Positions 43,785 to 53,115 of a stretch of 64,000 nt of DNA are shown one piece after another. The first letter of the stretch is position 1; the number at the start of each line of letters is the position of its first letter. A model generated the notes under the pieces. The model worked only from the letters and a program-made list of their open reading frames with translations. It searched no databases and was not told the DNA's origin. The translations under genes were made by a program, and so were the position numbers. Source of the stretch: Bacillota bacterium (GTDB taxonomy: Bacteria; Bacillota; Clostridia; Acetivibrionales; DTU013); contig JAFABI010000067.1 of NCBI GenBank assembly GCA_023426125.1, positions 62,001 through 126,000 of the forward strand, given 5' to 3'.

Positions 43785-45086
43785 ATGTTAAAAACGGTTA
43801 CGGTTTTAAGGAAATATATCGGCAAGGAACTGGAAGGGAGCTATTTCAAGATTCCTTTCCAGGTAGGACCCGGCGTGGAACGGATTGATATCGCATACAG
43901 CTATGAGAAAATGCGGATTGCTTCCGGAGAAGGGATTACCACCGGCAGGCAGGTGAATATCGTCGATCTGTCCCTGTGTGGTGTCAACGGAAGCTATATT
44001 GGTTCCTCGGGTTCGGATCGCAGTCATGTCTGGGTGTCGGCTTACGGGTCTGCTGACGGCTATGCGGCCGTCCCTGCAAGGGAAGGCGAGTGGGCGGTGG
44101 TGGCCGGTGCTTACAAGATTGCCGATGAGGGAGTGGAGGTAACCTATGAGATTACCTTTACCATGAAGCAGCGCCGTCTTTTCAGGGGTGACACCCATGT
44201 GCACACCCTGGGCTCGGACGGCTTCATGACCGCTGAAGATACCGCCCGCCTGGCAGCAAAAATGGGTCTGGACTATCTTTTCATCACCGATCACAATAAT
44301 TATGCCCATAACGACAGAGTGTACGACATTGCGGGCCTTACCGTCCTCCCGGGCACGGAGTGGACCCATTACAGGGGTCATGCAGGGATGCTGGGCGTGA
44401 AAAAGCCCTTTGAAGGCACCTTTTATACCAACAGCCGTGAGGAAACAGCCTTGAAGCTGAAGGAAGCCCGGAACAACGGCGCGCTTCTCATTCTGAACCA
44501 TCCTTTCTGCCCGCACTGTCCCTGGGAATGGGGCTTTGATCTGGTGGAGTATGACGGGATTGAAGCCTGGAACGGCATCATGTCGGAACGGAATATGCGC
44601 GCCGTCCTATGGTGGCACCAGCAGCTCAAGGCAGGAAAAAGGATGCCTGTCACCGGAGGCAGCGATTTCCACAGACCGGGACTGTTCAGCAGCATCGCCA
44701 TGCCGTGTACATGCGTATATGCTCCTTCCAGGGAGCCGGAGGATTTGCTGGCTGCAATACGGAAGGGCAGCAGCTACATCAGCTATCTTCCGGAAGGGCC
44801 GGGAATGGATGCGGACTGCGGCGGGAAAAGCCTCGGCGATGCCGTGCCCGCTGGAGCGGAACTGGAGCTGAGTTTTTTTGACTTGCGGGGAGGGGACGTG
44901 ATCAAGCTGATTTCCGACAGGGAGGAGGAAACCGTGACCTGCGGGCCGGACGTGACGGAGCTGCAGCTGCACCGGAAGTTCGAGAATTGCCTGTTCTGCC
45001 GCTTTGAAATTCACCGCAGCTATGAAAAAGGCTTGCCGCAAATGCCGGCCATGCTCTCCAACCCGGTTTATTTTGAGAAGGGATAG
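43785..45086 (+). CDS. CehA/McbA-family PHP-domain metallohydrolase
   Basis: A 433-residue protein with an N-terminal beta domain of about 135 residues and a C-terminal PHP domain: FRGDTHVHTLGSDGFMTAED, LFITDHNNYAHND, GTEWTHYRGHAGMLG, LILNHPFCPHCPW and GGSDFHRPG supply the trinuclear metal His/Asp set. CehA/McbA-type proteins include carbaryl hydrolase and several sugar-locus phosphoesterases; the natural substrate is unknown. GAGGTG at 43774 marks ATG 43785. It is the last gene of the symporter operon and converges with the amino acid permease. Confidence 0.86.
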   Translation: MLKTVTVLRKYIGKELEGSYFKIPFQVGPGVERIDIAYSYEKMRIASGEGITTGRQVNIVDLSLCGVNGSYIGSSGSDRSHVWVSAYGSADGYAAVPAREGEWAVVAGAYKIADEGVEVTYEITFTMKQRRLFRGDTHVHTLGSDGFMTAEDTARLAAKMGLDYLFITDHNNYAHNDRVYDIAGLTVLPGTEWTHYRGHAGMLGVKKPFEGTFYTNSREETALKLKEARNNGALLILNHPFCPHCPWEWGFDLVEYDGIEAWNGIMSERNMRAVLWWHQQLKAGKRMPVTGGSDFHRPGLFSSIAMPCTCVYAPSREPEDLLAAIRKGSSYISYLPEGPGMDADCGGKSLGDAVPAGAELELSFFDLRGGDVIKLISDREEETVTCGPDVTELQLHRKFENCLFCRFEIHRSYEKGLPQMPAMLSNPVYFEKG

Positions 45087-45093
45087 GTCCGCA

Positions 45094-46446
45094 TTACGTA
45101 TACCTTTTGACTCGCCTGTGCCGCTTTACATAATGCATCACAGCAAAGCACAACAGATAGAACACAACCAGCGAAATACCTGCCAGCATGCCTGAGCCCT
45201 GTCCGGGAACCAGCGGCATGCTGATGAGGATGGCCGCCGTCGCGGTAATGGCTATCCACGAGGTGAAAGGATAGCCTGGCAGCTGACAGTTCCCTTTGGG
45301 TGGGCAGCCATACTTTTTGCGGAACTTGTAGTGGGACAGCAAAATGATAAGATAAGTAAAAAGCAGGGAAAAGCCTCCCGAGCCTACCAGGAAAAGATAT
45401 ACCTGTTTGGGCAGAAGAAAGCTCAAGGCAAGGCCTGCCAGCATTGCGGCTCCTGAAAAGCCTATTCCCCGGTAAGGCACATCTCCCTTGTCCTTAAGCC
45501 AATGAGGAGCATGCCCTTCGTCAACCAGAGAACGCATCATCCGTCCCAGCCCGAAGGTTGCAGCCAGCATGGTGGATAGAATGGCCGTGACCAGTATGAA
45601 ATTGATCACGCCTGCCACCCATCCGATTCCCCGGTATTCCAAGGCGGCGATAAAGGGACTTACTTCGGTGGAGACGCTTTGCGTCGGCAATAGCGGGAGA
45701 AGCAGCGCTATTGCGCCAATGTACAGAATGGACAGCGTCAGGACGGTATACAATATCGCCCTGGGGACAGTCCTGTGAGGCTGCCTTGCTTCGGAAGCCG
45801 CCAGTCCGATGACTTCAAAGCCTGCATACGTAAACATGACCATCAGCATACTTCCTGCAATACCGGCCACACCGCCTTGAAATATAGGCTCCGTGCCCAG
45901 CGCGCCCGTCCCTACTTGCGGTTTTCCGGGAAAGAATCCTGAAATCAGGGCGGCTGCAAGGACAATAAAAGCGATGATCGCTACAACCTTAACTGCCGCC
46001 AGGGTGCTTTCCAGCCGGGTGATCCAGCCCGCGCCCATCAGGTTGACCATCGTGATGAGGAGGATGATCAGGCCGCCGATGAGCGGTATGGAAACCTGGG
46101 GATACCAGAGGCGGATCAGCAGGGATACGGCAACTGCTTCACTGGACATGGCAAGAATCAGGCCGGTCCAATAAACCCAGCCGGTGATAAAGCCCGCCGC
46201 AGGACCGAAGGCCCGCTGTGCAAAGGCTCTGAAAGAGCCTGGATCCGCATCCGCCACCGTCATTTCCGAGAGGGCGAAAAGGATAAAATAAACCAGGATT
46301 CCTCCGATGACATAGGAAATCATGATGGATGGCCCCGCGGCCTTAATGGGTATGGCGGAGCCCAAAAAGAAAGAACCGCCGATCACCGTGCCGATGGCCA
46401 TCATTGTCAACCCGAATGCAGACAAACCCGACTTTTTTTCAGACAT
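45094..46446 (-). CDS. Amino acid permease (APC superfamily)
   Basis: A 450-residue transporter with about 12 helices. The first helix carries the APC glycine motif AIGTVIGGSFFLGSA, and PGSFRAFAQRAFGPAAGFITGW lies in helix 3. It imports amino acids by exchange or H+ symport; the substrate cannot be given. Start ATG 46446 has GGAGGG at 46453 on the minus strand; a TTG at 46458 in frame lies inside that site and is rejected. No operon partner is seen. Confidence 0.92.
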   Translation of the reverse strand: MSEKKSGLSAFGLTMMAIGTVIGGSFFLGSAIPIKAAGPSIMISYVIGGILVYFILFALSEMTVADADPGSFRAFAQRAFGPAAGFITGWVYWTGLILAMSSEAVAVSLLIRLWYPQVSIPLIGGLIILLITMVNLMGAGWITRLESTLAAVKVVAIIAFIVLAAALISGFFPGKPQVGTGALGTEPIFQGGVAGIAGSMLMVMFTYAGFEVIGLAASEARQPHRTVPRAILYTVLTLSILYIGAIALLLPLLPTQSVSTEVSPFIAALEYRGIGWVAGVINFILVTAILSTMLAATFGLGRMMRSLVDEGHAPHWLKDKGDVPYRGIGFSGAAMLAGLALSFLLPKQVYLFLVGSGGFSLLFTYLIILLSHYKFRKKYGCPPKGNCQLPGYPFTSWIAITATAAILISMPLVPGQGSGMLAGISLVVFYLLCFAVMHYVKRHRRVKRYT

Positions 46447-46587
46447 TTCACCCTCCAATATTCCGGTGTAGCAGCAATGAATCTATTCCGGCAAACAGGT
46501 ATTGCAATCCGCTTGATTTTATTATCCGCAGGACGAAGCAGATTTATGTTATTATTGTAACGAGGCAAAATTTTTAGAAATAAATAA

Positions 46588-46625
46588 AGCCGGGGCGCTG
46601 CCGGAATTTCCGGCGCCCCGGCTTG
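46588..46625 (-). terminator. Strong terminator downstream of the spore protein gene
   Basis: GCCGGGGCGC pairs with GCGCCCCGGC, extended by an inner GCCGGAA/TTCCGGC arm. On the minus strand it is followed by TTTATTTATTTC. It lies 30 nt past the spore protein stop. Confidence 0.88.
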
Positions 46626-46654
46626 ATCAAAGGCATTGGATGCCTGTGGCGATG

Positions 46655-46855
46655 CTACTTCTGGCCCTTCATTTGATTTTCAGCCTGTGCGATCATCTTT
46701 TTTACCATATTGCCGCCGACTTTTCCCGCATCCTTGGCTTTGATGTCGCCATTATATCCCTCTTTCAAATTTACTCCCTGTTCGTTTGCTACTTCATATT
46801 TCATCCGATTCAGTCCGTTTTTAGCTTCGGGCACCAATTTTTCATTTTTTGCCAT
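46655..46855 (-). CDS. Small acid-soluble spore protein, alpha/beta type
   Basis: A 66-residue SASP with the family marks KNGLNRMKYEVANEQGV (which contains the E-x germination protease region) and GGNMVKKMIAQAE near the end. These proteins coat and protect DNA in the dormant spore and are degraded on germination. AAAGGAGTGATT precedes ATG 46855 on the minus strand; an upstream in-frame ATG is rejected. Expression is likely forespore-specific, but no sigma-G promoter was confirmed by eye. This gene marks the organism as endospore-forming. Confidence 0.95.
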   Translation of the reverse strand: MAKNEKLVPEAKNGLNRMKYEVANEQGVNLKEGYNGDIKAKDAGKVGGNMVKKMIAQAENQMKGQK

Positions 46856-46956
46856 GTGAATCACTCCTTTGTTTTTGTTCAAGGCGAAACACCTTGGAAT
46901 TCTATTATTTGCAGTTTAAAAATTCATATGCATGGGATTTTTTTCAGAAATGTAGC

Positions 46957-47004
46957 GGTCCCCGCCGCCTGCAGAGGTGGGGGACATTTGCCGCTTTGTT
47001 ATAT
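46957..47004 (-). repeat. Second copy of the 44-bp GCGGCAAATGTCCCCCACC repeat
   Basis: On the minus strand it reads ATATAACAAAGCGGCAAATG followed by TCCCCCACCT; the other copy is 10771-10814. The TAA stop of the AraC gene lies at its edge. Confidence 0.7.
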
Positions 47005-49329
47005 CCGGTTCTTCCGGTATTGCACCGGAGTCATTCCATAGCAGCTTTTAAAAAGCTTGTTGAAGTAAGGCATGTTGTAATAGCCAAGTTTTCCGGCAAT
47101 GTCAGATACATCCAGCTTCATGTTGGAAACAAGCAAATTGGCCGCCGTCTCCATTTTTTTATCCGAGATGAAATTGGAAAGGTTTATCCCCGTTGCCTCT
47201 TTGTAGATCCGGCTTAAATAATTGGGGGTTATATTGAATTTCTTTGATATCACAGGCAGGGATATCTGATTGTCAATGTTGCCGCAGATGAAATCTTCGA
47301 TCTTGAGGATGAAATCCCTGTTGATCTGCAAATTCCGGTGGCCGACATTTTCCGCGAACCTGTCCGCAAGGGAATATAACCAGGACAGGAAGTCTTCAAA
47401 GGATTTGAGGTTGTTAAATTCCCTGAAGAGGGTCATGTCTTCGGTAAAGCTGTTATCCAGCTGTTTGTGAACGGTTCTCAAAAACAGGTTTACAATGGAC
47501 TGCATGAAATTTTTCACACAATCATAGGAGAGTTTTTCCGTTTTTACCCGGCTGTCAAAAGCGGCTATTTCCTCCTTGAACAGATCGATTCTCCGGCAGT
47601 TGAGCAGGGACTCCAGATGTTTCAGCTTTTCAAAGCCCATGTCCGCGGTGTTTGACTCATATTCCGCGATGGTGTAGTAATCAAAGATATTGTCGTATCC
47701 ATAGATAAAGCTGTAGTTTAGAAATGCCGAGGTTCTGAAGTACATGCCTCCAAGTGCCAATACATCGTCGGAGGGCTTGCTGACGGCAATGTTGCAATTT
47801 AGCTTGAAGGTATCCTCCGACAGCATAAGGAAGACGGACAGGTTATTCAGAAGAGCATGATAGCTTTGATAGTTTATAATGGCGGCAATCATATTTGAAT
47901 TCTTGATTATGCTGAGGCAGGAATACCCGGCAGGCATTTGCCTGCCCAATAAATCCATGATGCTGTACAATACGAACTGCTGCTTTTCCAACGCCAATTC
48001 CGGAAAAACCATGTTGTCGACTTCGATCAGCACAATGCTGAAGTATTGTTGGGGAAAGCTTCTCCCGATCAGGGCGAGGGTGCTTGAAAGCGCATCCTGT
48101 GTTTTGATGTTGCTGTGCATGATGTCGGATACCAGCTTGTATTCAATTAAACTGTTTTTTTCCTGGATGGTCTTGTCCATATCCATCAGCCTGTTGGAAT
48201 AATCGGTTATTGCATTGTTGATAAGCTCAAGTTCGTTTTTCCCTTTCGACAGGAGGGTTGCATTCCCATTCAGCCTTTTTACCAGAGCTTTTATCGGCTT
48301 ATAAAGAAAGGAGGTGGCAAAACCGATACCGATGAAGCTTGCAAGGATGAGGAAGGTAATAATGACCAGAATGTATTTTTTGGAATTGAACAGCTCTTTC
48401 TGCAGTGTTTTGACCGGTACGACAGAGATGTATTTCCAGTCGTTGATGGAGGATGCGACCCAGGTAATGCAGAAATCCTGATCGTCCTGATTAAAAATTT
48501 CATGCCCGCTTTCACTGTTTTGAAAGGTATCAAGAAATCCTGCATAATCGAAGGCCTTGAAAATCTTGCTGCCGTCGCTGTGGGCAAAGACCTGCCCCTC
48601 GGAATTTACGATGATGAGCTGGCCCGTATTCCTGTCATATAGATTGCCAAGGGATTTGAAAAACTCCTTCTGGTTTATGTTTACAACGATGCAGCCCCTC
48701 CTTTCTCCCGGAGGGGCTGTTACAGGGATTGACTGGCAAAAAGAGATGATGGGGATGGTTTTATTGAAGTCTATATTTTTCAAAGGGCTGATCCAGTTCT
48801 GGTTTTCCTCGGACAAAAGCCCTTTCAGGATGGCATAAGTATTGATATATTTTGAATTGATGTTATTCCAGGAAAAAATGTCGGATACCACTCCCTCACG
48901 GGAAGAGACCACGGTGTAATTTGTTTTGTTGAAAAAATACAGGGAATCCAGAAAATCAAAGCTGCTGTTGATAAAGCTGCCGGAAGCTTTCGCCTTGACC
49001 TTGAAAAGGAATTCCAGACTTCCGTCATAGGTGTTGTTGTAATAATTCCATATCACCCTGTCCCCCGAGGTGTCAATGCACTTTTCCGCAACAAGGGACT
49101 TCACCTTTTCCAACAGGTAGGTATCGGAAAAGATCTGCACCTGTGTAAGCATCCGCTTGTTTGATTTGTATATCTCCTCCTCCAGCTTTTTATCAAGATA
49201 TCCCGTGAGAAACAGCGACGTGGAAAGAACGGAGATGATAACCAATACGGAGTACAATATGAGCATTTTAAAAAAATATCTGTTTTTAAAAAAATATCCG
49301 GTCAGCAAATTAAAAAGATAATTTTTCAT
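46999..49329 (-). CDS. Membrane-anchored AraC-family regulator with extracytoplasmic sensor
   Basis: A 776-residue sensor-regulator built like the one at 13705. A membrane helix near residues 20-42 and another near 300 bracket an outside domain of the dCache sort; a GGDEF-sized but motif-free cytosolic linker follows; the last 100 residues are AraC helix-turn-helices (LPVISKKFNITPNYLSRIYK and VSDIAGKLGYYNMPYFNKLF). It diverges from the lipoprotein and permease genes at 49645 onward, which it likely activates. The ATG at 49329 is preferred over 49368 because a TAGGAC site lies just before it and the hydrophobic helix follows shortly. Confidence 0.9.
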   Translation of the reverse strand: MKNYLFNLLTGYFFKNRYFFKMLILYSVLVIISVLSTSLFLTGYLDKKLEEEIYKSNKRMLTQVQIFSDTYLLEKVKSLVAEKCIDTSGDRVIWNYYNNTYDGSLEFLFKVKAKASGSFINSSFDFLDSLYFFNKTNYTVVSSREGVVSDIFSWNNINSKYINTYAILKGLLSEENQNWISPLKNIDFNKTIPIISFCQSIPVTAPPGERRGCIVVNINQKEFFKSLGNLYDRNTGQLIIVNSEGQVFAHSDGSKIFKAFDYAGFLDTFQNSESGHEIFNQDDQDFCITWVASSINDWKYISVVPVKTLQKELFNSKKYILVIITFLILASFIGIGFATSFLYKPIKALVKRLNGNATLLSKGKNELELINNAITDYSNRLMDMDKTIQEKNSLIEYKLVSDIMHSNIKTQDALSSTLALIGRSFPQQYFSIVLIEVDNMVFPELALEKQQFVLYSIMDLLGRQMPAGYSCLSIIKNSNMIAAIINYQSYHALLNNLSVFLMLSEDTFKLNCNIAVSKPSDDVLALGGMYFRTSAFLNYSFIYGYDNIFDYYTIAEYESNTADMGFEKLKHLESLLNCRRIDLFKEEIAAFDSRVKTEKLSYDCVKNFMQSIVNLFLRTVHKQLDNSFTEDMTLFREFNNLKSFEDFLSWLYSLADRFAENVGHRNLQINRDFILKIEDFICGNIDNQISLPVISKKFNITPNYLSRIYKEATGINLSNFISDKKMETAANLLVSNMKLDVSDIAGKLGYYNMPYFNKLFKSCYGMTPVQYRKNRI

Positions 49330-49644
49330 TTCTATTTGTCCTATACCTGCACTGACTTGTACCTGCATTAACTCACTTGTATTGTTTTATTATACCATAG
49401 GGAAATACCGCACTGCAAACGGAAGACGCCGGTTATCCACTGCAGGTATAGAGTTTTCGTTAAGATCATAGAATTTTATTCATCTGTTTCTGGAGCCAAT
49501 GGATAAATAATCATTAAGATCATAGGATTTTATTGTTGAATTTCATAGGGTATGTGCTATCATTGACTCAAAGCTTGTTATTGCCCGCGGTTGCCGGGAC
49601 ATTATGAGGTGATATGAAGTAGTTTAATGAGAGAAGGAACCTCT
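49330..49644. promoter_or_regulatory. Divergent control region with long direct repeat
   Basis: TTAAGATCATAGAATTTTAT (49460-49479) recurs as TTAAGATCATAGGATTTTAT (49514-49533), one mismatch, 54 bp start to start, which is close to five DNA turns. Direct repeats on one DNA face are typical of AraC-family operators, and the divergently encoded AraC protein is the likely binder. No gene is present. Confidence 0.7.
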
Positions 49645-51243
49645 ATGCACGTGCCGAAACTGTTTTTAATCCTTATTTTAGCAGGCAGTCTTGTGGGCTG
49701 CACAGTGACAGGAAACAATGGCGGTACAAATGTTTCCGATGCTTCAACGGCCCCCGGTCCCATTACGATTGACTGGAAACCGCAAAACGACGCTCCCGTG
49801 GAAAATGATTCGCCGGTCATCAAGGAGCTGGAAAGATTATTTAATGTAAAGTTCAATTTTATTTATATGAACAGGAACAAGGAAACGGAGCTTTTGAACG
49901 TGCGGATAGCCTCCGGGGCGATACCTGATGTCATGGTACTGCATGAAGACCAGTACAGGTCCTATATACGCCAGGGAACCTTACTGGAAATCCAGGAAGC
50001 CTTCCTTAAGGAAAGGGCCCCGGCGATGTACGGCCTGGTCATCAAAAATGCCGGAGAAGCTACCTGGAATTTTGCAAAGGAAAATGGGAAGCTTTACGGA
50101 ATCCCCATTCTGGATCCCTATGGGGAATATCCCTTTATCCCTATATGGAGGGATGACTGGCTCCGCAATGTGGGGATCGGCAAAATACCCGAAACCCTTG
50201 AAGAGGCGGAAACGGCTTTTTATAAATTTGCCCGCGAGAACCCCGACAAAAATGAAGAAAAGGATACCTACGCCCTGTCCGATACCGGTATGGGCCCAAT
50301 TTTCGGAGCTTTTGGAGGGATCCCCTATTTTTCCGCAGGCGGCGGGAATGTTTTTACCTGGACGGTAAGAGACGGGAAAGCGGTTGCCACGGCAGTGCTG
50401 CCTGAGATGAAGGAAGCGCTGCTGCTGTTGAACAAATGGTATAAGGCGGGGCTCATCGACCCCGAATTTATTAATGGTGAAAGCAAAGGACAGTATTGGG
50501 GGAGCTCGGTAACTTTTTGGAACGGTAAAATAGGCTTCTCCTGTCCGGGCCAGTTTTATCACATAAATCCGCCGTTAAACGACAGGGACGCAGGCTCGAA
50601 TAATTATTTGAATTTTAAGAAGGTATTGGGTGAATATGTATCCTATGTACCCGGAAAGCCTATTAAAGGGCCTGGGGGCAAATCCGGCACGGAGTGCTGG
50701 GGAGTGGTTTCGGGATACTACCTTGTTTTAGGAAAAAATGTTTCAAAAACCGAAGGCAAGCTTGAAAAAATAATTGAAATTACGGAAAAACTGGTCAGCG
50801 ACTTTGAAGTGAATAAACTGGCTGTTTTCGGAATCGAAGGGGCCACCTACGAAATCGTGGACGGAAATTACACCTTGATCGGCGGCGCCTCAACCATCGA
50901 AGGTATGGCCGGACTGGGGATCGCCGCGGAAGGCATCGGACAGATCGCTGCCAACAATATAGAGTTTTACCGGAATACAAGGAAATCCTATTTCGAATAC
51001 GGAGACAAGCTTGACGGCCTTTTGACGGGCTATACCAACAGCATCCGGTATGATCTGCCTTCCAACGGACAATACAGGGATATAATCAATCGAATGATCA
51101 GGGAATCCTATGCGCTGTTTATTTCCGGAGAAAAATCCCCGGACGATTTTGACAGGTTCGTGCAGGAGCTTAACGAGGCCGGACTTTCACAACTGACGAA
51201 GGAAGCCGATGAATGGTATCAAAAACACGCCGGCCAATCATGA
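49645..51243 (+). CDS. Sugar-binding lipoprotein, first of a tandem pair
   Basis: A 532-residue extracellular solute-binding protein of the LplA-like group. The signal peptide ends in LVGC with lipidated C19. The mature domain has VRIASGAIPDVMVLHEDQYR, EIQEAF and GKLYGIPILDPYGEYPFIPIW, as in oligosaccharide binders. AGAAGGA sets ATG 49645; an upstream ATG at 49627 lies before that site. It opens the operon downstream of the direct repeats. A second lipoprotein gene follows 70 bp later, which is unusual for one pair of permeases. Confidence 0.92.
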   Translation: MHVPKLFLILILAGSLVGCTVTGNNGGTNVSDASTAPGPITIDWKPQNDAPVENDSPVIKELERLFNVKFNFIYMNRNKETELLNVRIASGAIPDVMVLHEDQYRSYIRQGTLLEIQEAFLKERAPAMYGLVIKNAGEATWNFAKENGKLYGIPILDPYGEYPFIPIWRDDWLRNVGIGKIPETLEEAETAFYKFARENPDKNEEKDTYALSDTGMGPIFGAFGGIPYFSAGGGNVFTWTVRDGKAVATAVLPEMKEALLLLNKWYKAGLIDPEFINGESKGQYWGSSVTFWNGKIGFSCPGQFYHINPPLNDRDAGSNNYLNFKKVLGEYVSYVPGKPIKGPGGKSGTECWGVVSGYYLVLGKNVSKTEGKLEKIIEITEKLVSDFEVNKLAVFGIEGATYEIVDGNYTLIGGASTIEGMAGLGIAAEGIGQIAANNIEFYRNTRKSYFEYGDKLDGLLTGYTNSIRYDLPSNGQYRDIINRMIRESYALFISGEKSPDDFDRFVQELNEAGLSQLTKEADEWYQKHAGQS

Positions 51244-51313
51244 TATGAATTGCGTGGTCTACCAGCTGGGATCGATGCTTTTTATATAAATCAAAACAAT
51301 TGGAGGAATTTCT

Positions 51314-52972
51314 ATGAACAGGTTTATTCTCAAACGGATATGCATTTTTCTACTGTTGGCTTTTATCCTAAGCATTTTCCCGGCAGGCTGTTCCGGGGGC
51401 AAGCAGGAGGCAGATACGGGAACAACCCTGGCAGAGGGCACAGGCCAGGGTGCGTCGGAGACTCAGGCAGAAACAGAGGAGAGGATCAAGCTGAAAATGT
51501 TCATGTGCAACAGCGGCCTGGACTATCCGGATGGTGTCGATCCCAGCAACAATGAATATATCGGGATCGTGGAGGACTACGCCAATGTGGACCTGGAGCT
51601 TGAAGTCCCGGTATATCAGGACTTCAAAACAAAATACGAATTGATGATGGCTTCGGGAAGCCTTCCTGACATCGTACATACGATTTACCGTGAAGATGCC
51701 GAAAGAGCGGGAGACCAGGGGGCGTTTATCGATTTGAAGCAATACTACGACGCTTCTACGGCATTGAAAGATACGGTGACAGCCGGGCACATGGAACTGG
51801 CAAAATCGGGAAGCGGCCACTATTACAGGATACCGATGGTAGCCATGACCCCCGTGGGGGAAGGGATCATAACCCGGTATGACCTTTTGGAGAAATACAA
51901 TGGCGGAAAGTTTCCTGCGTCTGTCAATGAATGGATTGAGTTTATGCGGGCTGTAAAAAAGGCGGAACCCAATTCGACGCCATTAGCCAGCAGGCTTGTA
52001 GGAAATAATGTGTTCAGAGGCTTTAACGATCCCATTTTTGTATGGTATGGAGCCAGACCCTATAATTTCAGGATGGAAGGCGGCAAATTCATCAGTACGT
52101 TTACGGTTCCCGAATACAAAGCGGCAGTGGCGGTTATGAACCAGATGTACAAGGAAGGCATACTGGACAAGGAATTCGTCACCAGTGATACGAACAAATG
52201 GCTGGATGCTCTTTATAACAATAACTTATGCCTGGTTTCCAACGCGACGGATCAGGTGAAGTCTTATGTACAAAACGCACAGACCCGTTCCGGTGCGGAA
52301 AATAATGTTTATGCAATGGCGCCTGCATTAACTGCATACCCGGAGGAAGTCAAGGACACAAAATATGTCAATGGCTATGCGAATGCCGGCATAAACAGCA
52401 GCCACGGATTGTACATATCGAAAAACTGCAAAACTCCGGAAAGGGCTTTCAAGGTGATTGAAGGTTTTTCGGCGGAAAAGCTTTACGATGCTATTTTCTG
52501 GGGCAGAGAAGGTATAGAGTATACGGTGAAAGGCGGACAAAGGGAAATTGACCCTGTAAAGCTTGCTGATCCAAGCAGAAGCTGGGTTCTGCAGTTGGGA
52601 GTTATTTTCAGCTTCACTGCAGGTTCGGAGGCAAAGGACGCAATGTATAAAAAGGTATGGGGCGAAGAGAAATTCAATGCTGTCGACCGGAGCATCGCTC
52701 CTATCGTAGAAAGCTCAAAAGAGCGCGGAGTAAGCATACTCGGACAGCTTCCCGACATATCCGGCATTACTGAAAAATTACAGGAATCCTATGATTTTAT
52801 TTCCGCTGCAACTGCAAAAGCGGTTATGGGCCAGACCACAATGGAGCAGTTTGACAAGAGCGTGGCCGAATACAAGACAAAGTACGGCTTCATTGACGAG
52901 GGTCTGACAAAGTATATCAATGAGCACAAGGATGAGCTCAGGTCAAGGGGCTGCAAGGAAGTAGACTGGTAA
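51314..52972 (+). CDS. Sugar-binding lipoprotein, second of a tandem pair
   Basis: A 552-residue extracellular solute-binding protein with signal peptide ending PAGC, lipidated C26, and a Glu/Gly/Thr-rich spacer to about residue 55. The mature part includes MMASGSLPDIVHTIYRE and GHYYRIPMVAMTPVGEGIITRYD. It is only distantly like its upstream neighbour, so the two may bind different oligosaccharides and share the permeases. GGAGGAATTTCT precedes the ATG. The C-terminus EHKDELRSRGCKEVDW is complete. Confidence 0.93.
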   Translation: MNRFILKRICIFLLLAFILSIFPAGCSGGKQEADTGTTLAEGTGQGASETQAETEERIKLKMFMCNSGLDYPDGVDPSNNEYIGIVEDYANVDLELEVPVYQDFKTKYELMMASGSLPDIVHTIYREDAERAGDQGAFIDLKQYYDASTALKDTVTAGHMELAKSGSGHYYRIPMVAMTPVGEGIITRYDLLEKYNGGKFPASVNEWIEFMRAVKKAEPNSTPLASRLVGNNVFRGFNDPIFVWYGARPYNFRMEGGKFISTFTVPEYKAAVAVMNQMYKEGILDKEFVTSDTNKWLDALYNNNLCLVSNATDQVKSYVQNAQTRSGAENNVYAMAPALTAYPEEVKDTKYVNGYANAGINSSHGLYISKNCKTPERAFKVIEGFSAEKLYDAIFWGREGIEYTVKGGQREIDPVKLADPSRSWVLQLGVIFSFTAGSEAKDAMYKKVWGEEKFNAVDRSIAPIVESSKERGVSILGQLPDISGITEKLQESYDFISAATAKAVMGQTTMEQFDKSVAEYKTKYGFIDEGLTKYINEHKDELRSRGCKEVDW

Positions 52973-52985
52973 GCGGTAATTTTTT

Positions 52986-53042
52986 GCAGGGGCGGCCATT
53001 CGCCGTCCGCCCACATGCGCAGTTGCAATGTACGCCCCTGCA
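52986..53042. repeat. Two adjacent short palindromic repeats
   Basis: GCAGGGGCGGCCATTCGCCG (52987-53006) is of the GGCC subtype with one change at the centre; the second, GCAATGTACGCCCCTGCA (53024-53041), is a partial GCGC-like copy. They sit between lipoprotein and permease genes. Confidence 0.7.
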
Positions 53043-53115
53043 GAACAATCATTGCAAAAAGGCTTTCATGCCGCGGAAAAGGGATTTAAGGCCCAAATAA
53101 AATGATCCGCTGAAA

